From: CAVVNC01 sp963750015
GTDB lineage: Bacteria > Desulfobacterota > Syntrophorhabdia > Syntrophorhabdales > WCHB1-27
DNA: 64,000 bases
Assembly: GCA_963750015.1 (NCBI GenBank)
Contig: CAVVPU010000059.1
Location: 14,181 to 78,180, forward strand
Direction: 5' to 3'
Shown here: positions 1 through 7,735 of the stretch, in pieces
Position numbering within the stretch: the first letter of the stretch is position 1
How the letters are laid out: each line of letters opens with the position of its first letter
Notes under the pieces: generated by a model
What the model saw: only the letters and a program-made list of their open reading frames with translations
What the model was told of the DNA's origin: nothing
The model's database searches: none
Position numbers and translations under genes: made by a program

Positions 1-43
1 GCTCCAGCAACCTGATGATGATTTCCGCTCCATTATGTCGCAT
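1..43 (-). CDS. ilvB: Acetolactate synthase large subunit, N-terminal end only
   Basis: Only the first 14 codons lie in the window; they read MRHNGAEIIIRLLE. The NGAEIIIRLLE opening is characteristic of the thiamine-diphosphate-binding N-terminus of acetolactate synthase, which condenses pyruvate in valine, leucine and isoleucine synthesis. The start is ATG at 41-43, with a good ribosome binding site (GAGGTGAT) just upstream at about 50-57. The identification is strengthened by the upstream leader: a Val/Leu-rich leader peptide and an intrinsic terminator, the usual arrangement for attenuated ilv operons. Another ThDP-dependent decarboxylase family member cannot be excluded from so few residues. 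Confidence 0.7.
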   Translation of the reverse strand, partial: MRHNGAEIIIRLLE

Positions 44-90
44 CCCTATCACCTCACGTTTGAATTAAGCGCCGTGCCCCGGCGCACCAT

Positions 91-128
91 AAAAAAGGGC
101 CCCTGCCGGTTTGCACCGGCAGGGGCCC
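91..128 (-). terminator. Intrinsic terminator acting as ilvB attenuator
   Basis: On the minus strand a 13-bp perfect GC-rich stem (arms GGGCCCCTGCCGG and CCGGCAGGGGCCC, bases 97-128, short loop) is followed directly by six U residues (91-96). It sits about 50 nt upstream of the ilvB start and downstream of the leader peptide, so it is placed to abort transcription before ilvB. Bases 106-114 (loop plus start of the 3' arm) are exactly complementary to bases 159-167 in the last leader codons, a possible competing antiterminator pairing. A second small hairpin (69-85, 6-bp stem) lies between it and the ribosome binding site. Confidence 0.85.
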
Positions 129-148
129 GAGTCAAGCGATCTCAAGGC

Positions 149-259
149 CTAGAACGGCGCAAACCGGTCAATATTACATACAAGAACCGCTACAAGACCG
201 GACAAAGCCGAAGGGCCTGACAAGTCAAAATTCAATTTAGGGAAACACAAAATATCCAT
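149..259 (-). CDS. ilv leader peptide (36 aa), attenuation control
   Basis: A 36-codon open frame runs from ATG at 257-259 to TAG at 149-151. Residues 21-27 are Gly-Leu-Val-Ala-Val-Leu-Val (bases 179-199), a concentration of the branched-chain amino acids made by the downstream pathway. A ribosome stalled there would leave 159-167 free to pair with 106-114; a ribosome finishing at the stop would cover it and let the terminator form. This is the logic of ribosome-mediated attenuation known for ilv operons. The position, codons and terminator are seen; translation is inferred. There is no ribosome binding site before the ATG, and the promoter predicts transcription starting at or next to it, so the message may be leaderless. 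Confidence 0.65.
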   Translation of the reverse strand: MDILCFPKLNFDLSGPSALSGLVAVLVCNIDRFAPF

Positions 260-266
260 GGTCTAT

Positions 267-295
267 ATTGTATACAAGGCACGGCTGACTGTCAA
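267..295 (-). promoter_or_regulatory. Sigma-70 promoter for the ilv leader/ilvB
   Basis: On the minus strand a consensus TTGACA (-35, bases 290-295) is separated by 17 nt from TACAAT (-10, bases 267-272). The predicted start, about 7 nt downstream, falls at bases 258-261, on or next to the leader-peptide ATG. Confidence 0.75.
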
Positions 296-356
296 GGCAA
301 AACAGAAAACAAGACCTTTCTCATTGCACCGGTTCTGAAACCTTGCACCTCATGCG

Positions 357-385
357 TTGCAGTCTCCTTTTGACGGTGCTATAAC
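357..385 (+). promoter_or_regulatory. Putative sigma-70 promoter for the yajD-like gene
   Basis: TTGCAG (357-362), a 17-nt spacer and TATAAC (380-385) lie about 57 nt upstream of the HNH gene start. The region 296-356, between the two divergent promoters, shows no other recognisable feature. Confidence 0.5.
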
Positions 386-441
386 TACTGTCAAGCTTTA
401 GGGCGCTGGAACACGCGCGTATAACTTACAGGTGGTGCATC

Positions 442-771
442 ATGAAAAAAAGAGGTTTTACGGTAAGGAGATCGGGATCGAAGCCGGCCAATAGCAGCAA
501 GACGGTCGAGGAGATCATCAAGGAGGCAAGGGAGGCTGTGAAGGGTGGTGGGTACCGGGAACAGTCTCTGAGTATACACGGCCTAATTTGCGCCAAATGC
601 GGCCGTGAATTCGAACCCAACGAACGCCACCTTCTCACTGTGCATCACAAGGATGGGAATCCTCACAACAATCCACCGGACGGCTCCAACTGGGAGAACC
701 TCTGCGTCTATTGTCATGATGACGAGCACAGCAGGGGACTTCTCGCCGACTACTTCAATGAAAGGAAATAG
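442..771 (+). CDS. yajD: HNH nuclease-family protein, YajD-like
   Basis: A 109-aa protein whose C-terminal two thirds match the small HNH protein YajD of enterobacteria. Visible motifs are CAKC (about residue 50), the HNH core LTVHHKDGNPHNNPPDGSNW (about 65-84) and CVYCHDDEH (about 87-95); the two Cys pairs would bind structural zinc and the His residues the catalytic metal. The N-terminal 35 residues are basic and low in complexity. ATG at 442 follows AGGTGG at 430-435. It is a single gene with its own promoter; cellular role and target are unknown. HNH folds usually cut nucleic acid, but activity is not shown by sequence. Confidence 0.85.
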   Translation: MKKRGFTVRRSGSKPANSSKTVEEIIKEAREAVKGGGYREQSLSIHGLICAKCGREFEPNERHLLTVHHKDGNPHNNPPDGSNWENLCVYCHDDEHSRGLLADYFNERK

Positions 772-817
772 GCGCCATCTGCCCGGCATGCCTAATTGAG
801 ACTGGTCGCGGCTGCTT

Positions 818-1150
818 TCAATCCCATGTCTTCCACACCTCGGGCGCATACCCGACAGTTGCCTTGTTCCCGTTCCTCACAATAGGCGTCTTGAGGATCA
901 AAGGATGCTTCAGGGCCTCCTCCTCCGGGTCGTGGCTCATGTACTTGAGGTTGAGCCGGACATATTCTCGGCCTTCCGTGTTGATGAGTCCACTTTCACC
1001 AAGTGCCTCCCTGACGCTCCTCAACTCGCCCCTGCTTGGCCCTCGCTCAGCAAGATTGACAAACTGGAACGGGATGCGTCTCTCCTTAAAATACCTTTGT
1101 GCCTTTTTTGTCTCCTGACACTTGAGGGTGCCAAAAATCTGTAGGTTCAA
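818..1150 (-). CDS. ArsC/Spx-family (thioredoxin-fold) protein
   Basis: A 110-aa protein with the ArsC/Spx/YffB fold signature: a beta strand followed by GTLKCQETKKAQRYF, placing a single conserved Cys at residue 11, and a C-terminal half with KTPIVRNG and VGYAPEVW. True arsenate reductases use this N-terminal Cys with a downstream Arg triad; Spx and YffB-like members have other roles, so substrate is open. The start is TTG at 1148-1150, supported by AAGGAGA a few bases upstream; no in-frame ATG fits. It converges on the HNH gene, with 46 bp between the two stop codons. Confidence 0.8.
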   Translation of the reverse strand: MNLQIFGTLKCQETKKAQRYFKERRIPFQFVNLAERGPSRGELRSVREALGESGLINTEGREYVRLNLKYMSHDPEEEALKHPLILKTPIVRNGNKATVGYAPEVWKTWD

Positions 1151-1214
1151 GGCGTCTCCTTTATCTTTGAAGAGACAAAACTATCGTATCCTCAATGATA
1201 GCAGATTTTTGGAC

Positions 1215-1243
1215 AGGCCCCAAACAAAGATTGGACGGGGCCT
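1215..1243. repeat. 7-bp inverted repeat between arsC-like gene and tkt
   Basis: AGGCCCC (1215-1221) and GGGGCCT (1237-1243) form perfect arms around a 15-nt loop in the divergent intergenic region. No U-run follows on either strand, so it is not a convincing terminator; it could be a protein-binding site or an RNA hairpin. Confidence 0.35.
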
Positions 1244-1259
1244 TTCGAGATTGATGAGC

Positions 1260-1288
1260 TTGACCATGCATAATGGGGGACTTATATA
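1260..1288 (+). promoter_or_regulatory. Putative promoter of the tkt-tal-zwf-pgl operon
   Basis: TTGACC (1260-1265), a 17-nt spacer and TATATA (1283-1288). It lies about 64 nt upstream of the tkt start, with no gene between. Confidence 0.6.
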
Positions 1289-1351
1289 ACTTATACGAGA
1301 AGGCTCTTCTATGCAGTTTTGAGAGAGCAGAGAAGTGCAGGAGGAGAAAAC

Positions 1352-3190
1352 ATGGATGGGGTAACGACAACCTACCTGGAGAACCTTGCCAAGCTGGTGC
1401 GCTACTATATTCTTTTGTGTACGGGAAAGGCGGGGTCCGGCCATCCCACGTCCTCTCTTTCGGCAGCCGATGTTGCGACAGGCTTAATGTTCGGAGGTTT
1501 TTTTCTCTTCGATCCAACGGAACCGTCGCTCCCCAACAACGACCGTTTCGTACTTTCCAAAGGTCATGCCTCACCCCTGTTTTATGCCCTTTGGACCGTT
1601 GCGGGCCAGATTAGCGAACAGGAGCTGATGACGTATCGACAATTCGGCAGTCCCCTGGAGGGGCATCCGACACCCCACTTTCGCTACGTCGATGCAGCGA
1701 CCGGCTCACTCGGGCAAGGGCTTTCGATCGGCGTGGGTATGGCTCTCAATGCCAAACGGGTCGATAAGCTACCCTATCGGACTTATGTGCTCCTCGGGGA
1801 CAGTGAGATGGCCGAAGGCTCGAACTGGGAGGCCATCCAAATAGCCGCCCACTATAAACTTGACAATCTCGTGGGCATCGTCGACGTGAACCGCCTCGGC
1901 CAGAGAGGTGAGACCATGTACGGCTGGGACACGGAGGCCTATGCGAAGAGAGTCGGTTCCTTCGGCTGGGAGACCGTTACCATCGACGGCCATTCCTTCG
2001 ATGAAATTCTTCCTGCTTTCAGAACGGCTCGCGACGTCAAGGAAAAGCCTGTAATGATTATCGCGCGGACCATCAAGGGCAAAGGGGTACCGGCGATCGA
2101 GAATCAGAACGGCTGGCACGGGAAGGCCCTCAAGAAAGAGGACGTAGACGAGGCCCTGAGGCTGCTTCAACCGTTGGATATCGGGGTTCGGGGAAGAATG
2201 GCGAGACCTCAGGACTTGAAGCCTGACCGCGTCTCGCCAGGTGATGCAGCACCTCTTGCATACAAACGAGGGGAAGAGGTTGCCACGAGAAGGGCCTACG
2301 GCAATGCTTTGAAGCGTCTCTACCCCGCCTTTCCCGATATGGTCGTGCTCGACGGAGAGGTGAGCAATTCAACGTACGCTGAGGTGTTTGAGGAGGCCTT
2401 TCCCGACCGATACTTCGAGATGTATATTGCCGAGCAAAACATGGCTGGAGTCGCAGTCGGCCTCTCCGCGCGGGGCAAGGTCCCTTTCGTCTCGACCTTT
2501 GCCGCCTTCCTTTCCAGGGCCTATGACCAGATACGGATGGGTCAGTACTCTGAGGCAAATATCAAGTTCTGCGGTTCTCACGCGGGCGTATCGATAGGAG
2601 AGGACGGCCCGTCTCAGATGGGGCTCGAAGACATTGCGATGTTCAGAAGCATCATCGACAGCGTGCTCTTTTACCCGTCAGATGCGGTCTCCACCGAGAG
2701 ACTGGTGGAACAGGCGGCCCGCCTGAGGGGCATAGTCTATATACGCACGTCGAGGGGCACGACTCCTGTGATATACGACCCAACAGAAGAATTCCCCATC
2801 GGTGGGAACAAGGTGGTCCGAAAGGATGACAAAGACAGCGTGGCAGTGGTTACGGCCGGTATAACGCTTTTCGAGGCCCTCGGCGCTTACGAGGAGCTGG
2901 CGAAACAAAAGATCGCAATCAGGGTTATCGACCTTTACTCTGTCAAGCCGATCGACGAGGCCCTTCTCAAGGAATCCCTCGGGCCGGCAAAGGTCGTTCT
3001 CACGGTCGAAGACCATCACCCGGAAGGGGGCCTGGGAGAGGCGGTCAGGACCCGGCTCGAAGGGTCGGGAATACCCGTTCATAGTCTCGCGGTGACAAAA
3101 CTGCCGAGAAGCGGAAAGCCGGGTGAGCTGCTTGATTTCGAAGAGATATCGAAAGGTGCCATAATAAGGAAGGTTAAGGAGCTTTTATGA
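1352..3190 (+). CDS. tkt: Transketolase
   Basis: Thiamine-diphosphate enzyme moving two-carbon units between ketose and aldose phosphates in the non-oxidative pentose phosphate pathway. The 612-aa length matches the short, single-chain (animal-like) transketolase class. Visible are the substrate/cofactor motif GSGHPTSS (about 28-35), SKGHASP (69-75), the ThDP/Mg motif starting GDSEMAEGSNWEA (149-161) and ending IVDVN (176-180), and the C-terminal half with catalytic Glu in AEQNMAG (Glu361). I start at ATG 1352, preceded by GGAGGAG at 1340-1346; an in-frame TTG at 1319 lacks a ribosome binding site. First gene of tkt-tal-zwf-pgl; its stop overlaps the tal start by four bases, implying coupled translation. 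Confidence 0.93.
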   Translation: MDGVTTTYLENLAKLVRYYILLCTGKAGSGHPTSSLSAADVATGLMFGGFFLFDPTEPSLPNNDRFVLSKGHASPLFYALWTVAGQISEQELMTYRQFGSPLEGHPTPHFRYVDAATGSLGQGLSIGVGMALNAKRVDKLPYRTYVLLGDSEMAEGSNWEAIQIAAHYKLDNLVGIVDVNRLGQRGETMYGWDTEAYAKRVGSFGWETVTIDGHSFDEILPAFRTARDVKEKPVMIIARTIKGKGVPAIENQNGWHGKALKKEDVDEALRLLQPLDIGVRGRMARPQDLKPDRVSPGDAAPLAYKRGEEVATRRAYGNALKRLYPAFPDMVVLDGEVSNSTYAEVFEEAFPDRYFEMYIAEQNMAGVAVGLSARGKVPFVSTFAAFLSRAYDQIRMGQYSEANIKFCGSHAGVSIGEDGPSQMGLEDIAMFRSIIDSVLFYPSDAVSTERLVEQAARLRGIVYIRTSRGTTPVIYDPTEEFPIGGNKVVRKDDKDSVAVVTAGITLFEALGAYEELAKQKIAIRVIDLYSVKPIDEALLKESLGPAKVVLTVEDHHPEGGLGEAVRTRLEGSGIPVHSLAVTKLPRSGKPGELLDFEEISKGAIIRKVKELL

Positions 3191-4050
3191 GACCGGACCA
3201 TCTCAAGACAAAGATATTCCTCGACGGCGGAAATCCCGAGGAGACAAAGGAGATCATAGATACCCTGGGATTTCTGGATGGTCAAACGACCAACCCGACC
3301 CTCATCTCCAAAAACCCCGGAGTCCGTGAATATGTCGAACAGAAAAAGAAGTTTACAAAGAATGAGCTCTCTCAATATTATCGCGATGTGGTGAAAAAGA
3401 TCTCGGCCATGATACCGGGAGGCTCAATCTCCGTGGAAGTCTATGCAGACGGAGCATCCAGGGCTGATCAGATGCTTGCGCAGGGCAAAGAGATGTTCAA
3501 GTGGATTCCTAACGCCCACATCAAATTTCCCACCTCATCGGAAGGTCTTAAGGCGGCATCTATGGCCGTGAAGGACGGCTTGCGGGTGAACATGACCCTC
3601 TGCTTCACTCAAGGTCAGGCAGCGGCGGTCTATGCCGCCACACGTGGGGCCCGAGAGGGCGATGTTTTCGTCTCGCCCTTTATCGGACGTTTGGATGACA
3701 AAGGTGCAAACGGGATGGATCTGATCGCGAATATCCTGTGCATGTATGAAAAAGGGGATGGTCACGTAGAAGTCCTGACCGCGAGCGTGAGAAGTATCGA
3801 CCATCTGCTCTATGCCATAAAGCTCGGCTCCCATATCATAACTTCGCCCTTCGCCATATTGAAGGAGTGGGGGGAAAGGGGTCTTCCCATGCCCGGAACC
3901 GACTACGAGTACAGGCCTGACAACCTTAGAGCAATCCCTTATGAAGAGATAGATCTTTCTAAGGCCTGGCAGGAGTACAATATACGACATGAGCTGACGG
4001 ATAAGGGGATGGAGAGGTTTTCAGAGGACTGGAACTCTCTGATCGGGTGA
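3187..4050 (+). CDS. tal: Transaldolase-family protein
   Basis: A 287-aa TIM-barrel transaldolase, transferring dihydroxyacetone units between sedoheptulose-7-P and glyceraldehyde-3-P. Visible signatures are DGQTTNPTLI (31-40), the phosphate/ketose-binding segment SVEVYAD (82-88), the Schiff-base lysine in HIKFP (Lys113) and the NMTLCFTQGQA segment. ATG overlaps the tkt stop (ATGA). It is longer than the roughly 220-aa fructose-6-P aldolase-like forms and has an insertion after strand 2 (about residues 45-75). A separate tal gene here is notable because the PGI gene at 23721 is of the type usually fused to transaldolase. Confidence 0.88.
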   Translation: MRPDHLKTKIFLDGGNPEETKEIIDTLGFLDGQTTNPTLISKNPGVREYVEQKKKFTKNELSQYYRDVVKKISAMIPGGSISVEVYADGASRADQMLAQGKEMFKWIPNAHIKFPTSSEGLKAASMAVKDGLRVNMTLCFTQGQAAAVYAATRGAREGDVFVSPFIGRLDDKGANGMDLIANILCMYEKGDGHVEVLTASVRSIDHLLYAIKLGSHIITSPFAILKEWGERGLPMPGTDYEYRPDNLRAIPYEEIDLSKAWQEYNIRHELTDKGMERFSEDWNSLIG

Positions 4051-4087
4051 AACCCTTTTATCGACCGCCAGGCTAATCCGGTGACTT

Positions 4088-5632
4088 TTGTTCGACAACG
4101 AGATCACAATAGACAGCCGTTATCTTCAGACTTGCGACATCCCCACCTCGGAAGCCGGTTTGCGCCCCTTTACGCTAGTGATCTTCGGAGGGGGAGGCGA
4201 TCTGAGCCAGCGTAAGCTTATCCCTTCTCTCTTTCATCTTTTCGTACAAAAGGAGCTGCCCAGTCCGTTCTCGATACTTGCCTTCGACCGTATAGAGCTT
4301 GACGACAACCACTACCGAATTCTCATGAAAGAAGCTGTCAAGAGGTCAAGCCAGACGTCTTTCGATGAGGGCAGATGGAACCAGTTCGGCCAACAGCTCT
4401 TCTATTTACAGGGAAATTTTCAGAAGGACGAAGATTATTCGAGGCTCAAGGAAAAAGTCGACCGGATAGGCGTGCCGTTTTCCGGGGCGAAGCACCTGAT
4501 CTGTTACATGGCGGTACCGCCCCAGGTGGTCCCCCTCACCGTGGGAAAGATGAAGGATCGTGATCTGTGCAGCGGTCCATATAACATGAAGATCATCGTC
4601 GAGAAACCCTTTGGCGAGGACAGGAAGTCAGCGGCTGAACTGAACAGAATACTCATCGGTGCCTTCGACGAGAACGAGATCTACCGGATCGACCACTACC
4701 TCGCAAAGGAGCCGGTGGACAACATAATCTTTTTCCGATTCTCCAACACGATTTTCGAAGAGGTCTGGAACAGGCGTTACGTGGACAATGTGCAGATTAC
4801 GGTGGCCGAAGACATAGGAATCGAGCACCGGGGCGCGTTCTACGAAAAAGCGGGAGTGGTGAGGGACATAGTACAGAACCATTTACTCCAGATCCTGTCT
4901 TTGATGGCCATGGAAGCCCCCATTGGGTTCACCCCGGACTTCATACGAGATGAGAAGATGAAAATAGTCAACTCCATAAGGCCCATGGATGAAAGGTACA
5001 TCGATCGTTTCATCGTGCGGGGGCAATACGGCCCGGGAACGATCGAGGGCGAGCCAATCCCTGGGTATCGCTCGGAACCCAATGTCTCTGCCCAATCGAA
5101 TATGGCCACCTTCTTTGCTGCCAAATTCTACGTCGACAACCTGCGCTGGGCGGGAGTGCCTTTCTACTTGAGAACGGGCAAGCGCCTTCCCAAGCGCATT
5201 ACCGAGATCTGCATACAGTTCAAACGTCTTCCCCTGCGTTTGTTCGGAAGGACCTGCGACGTCCTGGAGCCGAACGTGCTCTTTCTTACAGTGCAGCCCG
5301 ACGAAAGGATCGCACTTCGTTTCCACGTCAAATATCCGTATTCAGGGAACCAGATCTATCCTGTTCGTATGGACTTCAGTTACAAAGAGACTTTTAAGAC
5401 CCCACTTCATCTTCCTTATGAAAGGCTCCTCATTGACGTGATGAAGGGTGATCTGACACTATTTGTGAGAGAAGATACGATCGAACAGATGTGGTCAATA
5501 GTCGATCCCATCAACGCGCGTTGGGAGAGTGAACCCCCTGACAACTTTCCCAACTATGAACCCGGCACATGGGGCCCGGCCGAGGCTGACGACCTCCTCG
5601 CGAGGGAGGGAAGGGCATGGCTCACGAGCTGA
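4088..5632 (+). CDS. zwf: Glucose-6-phosphate 1-dehydrogenase
   Basis: Oxidises glucose-6-P to 6-phosphogluconolactone, the entry reaction of the oxidative pentose phosphate pathway. The 514-aa length and motifs are standard: nucleotide-binding IFGGGGDLSQRKL (32-44), EKPFGED (172-178), the active-site RIDHYLAKE (200-208; the usual form has Gly where this has Ala), VRDIVQNHLLQ and WAGVPFYLRTGKRLP. An Arg is kept in the second-strand segment AFDRIE (65-70) where NADP-binding enzymes carry Arg, so NADP use is possible; cofactor is not settled by sequence. The start is the TTG at 4088, with no strong ribosome binding site and no in-frame ATG before the Rossmann motif. Its stop overlaps pgl by 16 nt. 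Confidence 0.95.
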   Translation: MFDNEITIDSRYLQTCDIPTSEAGLRPFTLVIFGGGGDLSQRKLIPSLFHLFVQKELPSPFSILAFDRIELDDNHYRILMKEAVKRSSQTSFDEGRWNQFGQQLFYLQGNFQKDEDYSRLKEKVDRIGVPFSGAKHLICYMAVPPQVVPLTVGKMKDRDLCSGPYNMKIIVEKPFGEDRKSAAELNRILIGAFDENEIYRIDHYLAKEPVDNIIFFRFSNTIFEEVWNRRYVDNVQITVAEDIGIEHRGAFYEKAGVVRDIVQNHLLQILSLMAMEAPIGFTPDFIRDEKMKIVNSIRPMDERYIDRFIVRGQYGPGTIEGEPIPGYRSEPNVSAQSNMATFFAAKFYVDNLRWAGVPFYLRTGKRLPKRITEICIQFKRLPLRLFGRTCDVLEPNVLFLTVQPDERIALRFHVKYPYSGNQIYPVRMDFSYKETFKTPLHLPYERLLIDVMKGDLTLFVREDTIEQMWSIVDPINARWESEPPDNFPNYEPGTWGPAEADDLLAREGRAWLTS

Positions 5633-6399
5633 TTCAGGACCCGGACAGCCGCCGGAATATACTCATATTTCAAAAGAAAGAAGAGATGTGGCCGTTTATG
5701 ACAGAGCGGTTCGGGGAATTAGCAAAAAGGAGAATCCTCGAAAGCAATCGTTTCTCCGCGGCCCTGTCAGGAGGCAATACGCCAGTCGATCTCTATGTCG
5801 GAATAGGACAGGTCTGCCGGAACCTGGACTGGAAGGCCGTTCACCTGTTCCTCGTGGATGAACGGGTCGTGCCTTACACGGACGAACGGAGCAACCTTGG
5901 GATGATCAAAAAGAGCCTTATCGATTCGATACCTATTCCTCCCACCAATGTCCACGCTATATCTACCCGGACCGATCCCCCCGGATCGGCAAAAATGTAC
6001 GAGGACGAATTGACGAGCTTTTTTAGGTTGGTCCCGGGAAGCGTTCCTGAATTCGACCTGATCCTTCTCGGTTTGGGTGAGGATGGTCACACGGCATCCC
6101 TCTTCCCAGGTTTGAGTGACCTGGAGAATGATAGTCGTCTTGTTCGGGCCATCGAGTCCGATGGGCAACAGATTGCCAGGATAAGCATGACCCTTCGGAC
6201 GATCAACCATGGACGAAGCGTCTTCTTCCTTGTCACGGGGGGTGCCAAAGCCAAGACAGTGCTTCGAGTCGTGGAGAAAGAAGACCGGTCCCTGCCCGCA
6301 ACTCTCGTAAGGCCTGTGAAAGGGGATCTTTTCTATATTCTCGACAAAGAAGCAGGAAGCTTGCTCAGCCAAGACCGGCTGAAAGCCGGGAAAAGGTGA
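5617..6399 (+). CDS. pgl: 6-phosphogluconolactonase (DevB type)
   Basis: Hydrolyses 6-phosphogluconolactone, the product of the zwf enzyme encoded just upstream. The 260-aa protein has the family motifs SGGNTP (about 50-55), LFLVDERVVP and LGLGEDGHTASLFPG, the last containing the catalytic GxDGHxAS-type segment. ATG 5617 follows a purine-rich GGGAGGGAAGGG and overlaps the end of zwf, so translation is probably coupled. Last gene of the tkt-tal-zwf-pgl operon; the convergent cyclase gene ends 34 bp downstream. Confidence 0.93.
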   Translation: MAHELIQDPDSRRNILIFQKKEEMWPFMTERFGELAKRRILESNRFSAALSGGNTPVDLYVGIGQVCRNLDWKAVHLFLVDERVVPYTDERSNLGMIKKSLIDSIPIPPTNVHAISTRTDPPGSAKMYEDELTSFFRLVPGSVPEFDLILLGLGEDGHTASLFPGLSDLENDSRLVRAIESDGQQIARISMTLRTINHGRSVFFLVTGGAKAKTVLRVVEKEDRSLPATLVRPVKGDLFYILDKEAGSLLSQDRLKAGKR

Positions 6400-6433
6400 G
6401 CAAGAAGCCCTGAAGCAATCATCATTCGTCCTT

Positions 6434-7078
6434 TTAGCGAAACAGGGGACGGATAATTGCACGTGCCGGAGATGCCTCACCGCCCGCAATGCGAAGGGGC
6501 AGGCATGCAAAATCGTAAACCCCTGCACCTGCGGCGGAAAGGTCGAGCCCCTCGACAATACATACTGACGCTTCGAGGAGCACCCGATGCGCCTCGATCT
6601 CGTTTTGACTAATGCCGCCTATAGAAAGGTAGTCTATGCCCACGGTCCTCACTCTTTTCTGCACAAGAAGGACCGCGGCCTGTGTCGAAAGATAGACATA
6701 ATCCCGGTTGAACTCCTTTTCGGCCCACAGCTGTGAATTGCGGGTCTTAAAGAGGAGTATCTCCCCGGGTTGCACCACGCACGCCTCGATGTCGGAAGGC
6801 TTGATCGATTCGTTGTCGATAATTTCTACCACCCGGGCTTTCCCGACTAGTGCCTCTATTGAGATTCGATCAATGGGCAAGCCCTTTTCCAGGAAGTGAA
6901 GGGGAGCGTCGATATGGGTTCCTGAATGAGCGCTCATCAAGACGCGAGAAACGTTTGCCACATCTCCTCTGCCTATGTCCTGCACCCGGTCTATCTGAAC
7001 GATAGGGTCTCCGGGATAGTGCAGCATATCCGACTTGAGAGGCACCGAAATGTCGATCCAGGCTCCTTGCCGCTCCAT
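6434..7078 (-). CDS. Cyclase-family (kynurenine formamidase-like) hydrolase
   Basis: A 214-aa metal-dependent hydrolase of the PF04199 cyclase family. The core metal-binding motif SAHSGTHIDAPLHF (HxGTHxDxPxHF) is present near residue 50, after the family opening WIDISVPL; the C-terminal GLDLSAAGAGVYDFACLPL matches the family end. Known members hydrolyse N-formylkynurenine, cyclic amides or isatin; substrate is not evident here. I chose ATG at 7076-7078 because AAGGAGG lies just upstream (7084-7090); the frame is open for 81 more codons but that extension has no family similarity. It is divergent from nuoA and convergent with pgl. Confidence 0.85.
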   Translation of the reverse strand: MERQGAWIDISVPLKSDMLHYPGDPIVQIDRVQDIGRGDVANVSRVLMSAHSGTHIDAPLHFLEKGLPIDRISIEALVGKARVVEIIDNESIKPSDIEACVVQPGEILLFKTRNSQLWAEKEFNRDYVYLSTQAAVLLVQKRVRTVGIDYLSIGGISQNEIEAHRVLLEASVCIVEGLDLSAAGAGVYDFACLPLRIAGGEASPARAIIRPLFR

Positions 7079-7101
7079 CGCACCCTCCTTAATGTTCACA
7101 A

Positions 7102-7131
7102 AGTATAAGCATAGGAGCCTCGACTCGTAAA
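7102..7131 (-). promoter_or_regulatory. Possible promoter of the cyclase-family gene
   Basis: On the minus strand TTTACG (7126-7131), an 18-nt spacer and TATACT (7102-7107), about 17 nt upstream of the ribosome binding site. The -10 is good, the -35 weak. Confidence 0.35.
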
Positions 7132-7235
7132 GACCGAAGGGAAGTGGGGAAAATAATTGGCAGATTGGTACTGCATGGCATGTGACTTTCTGCGACAGAT
7201 CACCTCTTTTCCCTTGGGCTGTCTGATAAATTCGA

Positions 7236-7264
7236 TTGACAAAGACCAGGTAGGGAACAATATT
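7236..7264 (+). promoter_or_regulatory. Candidate nuo operon promoter
   Basis: A perfect TTGACA (7236-7241), a 17-nt spacer and a weaker AATATT (7259-7264), about 40 nt upstream of nuoA in the divergent region. Confidence 0.45.
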
Positions 7265-7309
7265 TAGCCTAGGTTTGCCGCCCATTTTATCTTCCAAAAA
7301 GGAATGTCT

Positions 7310-7735
7310 ATGGGAATTCAAGGAGGACAGACTCTACTTTGGCCGCTGGCCGTCTATTTCGGGGCAGTTCTGGCCCTTGCGGCCTTTATGATTACTTCGT
7401 CCTACCTTCTGGGAGAGCGGCGTCCGGTAAATAGAGTGCCCCGGCCTTATGAATCGGGAATAACTCCTACGGGCTCGGCATGGATACATTTCGACGTCAA
7501 GTACTATCTCATAGCCATGTTCTTCGTGATCTTCGACGTCGAAACGGTTTTCATCTATGCCTGGGCTGTGGCAGTTAAAGATGCCGGATGGCGAGGCTTT
7601 GCCGAGATGGCAGTTTTTATCGGTATTTTGCTCGCCGGTTTGTTTTATTTATGGAAGATGGGCGCGCTCGATTGGGCGGTCTTTGTCCGCCGCAGCGGCC
7701 GCCCAAGTGGGATAGGTCATGAGCCGGAAGCATAA
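7310..7735 (+). CDS. nuoA: NADH-quinone oxidoreductase subunit A
   Basis: Small membrane subunit of respiratory complex I, about 141 aa with three hydrophobic segments (about residues 11-32, 62-86, 94-114). Diagnostic is the loop PRPYESGITPTGSAWIHFDV and the following KYYLIAMFFVIFDVETVF, with conserved acidic residues in FDVE. The ATG at 7310 is preferred over 7304 because AAAAAGGA (7296-7303) then has normal spacing; starting at 7304 would add only Met-Ser. First gene of a nuoA-N operon; its end overlaps nuoB by 17 nt. Confidence 0.93.
   Translation: MGIQGGQTLLWPLAVYFGAVLALAAFMITSSYLLGERRPVNRVPRPYESGITPTGSAWIHFDVKYYLIAMFFVIFDVETVFIYAWAVAVKDAGWRGFAEMAVFIGILLAGLFYLWKMGALDWAVFVRRSGRPSGIGHEPEA

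Noticed and set aside
35..220. 61-aa plus-strand open frame over the ilv leader
   Set aside because: It runs antisense through the attenuator hairpin, has no family similarity and no ribosome binding site; the minus-strand leader explains the region.
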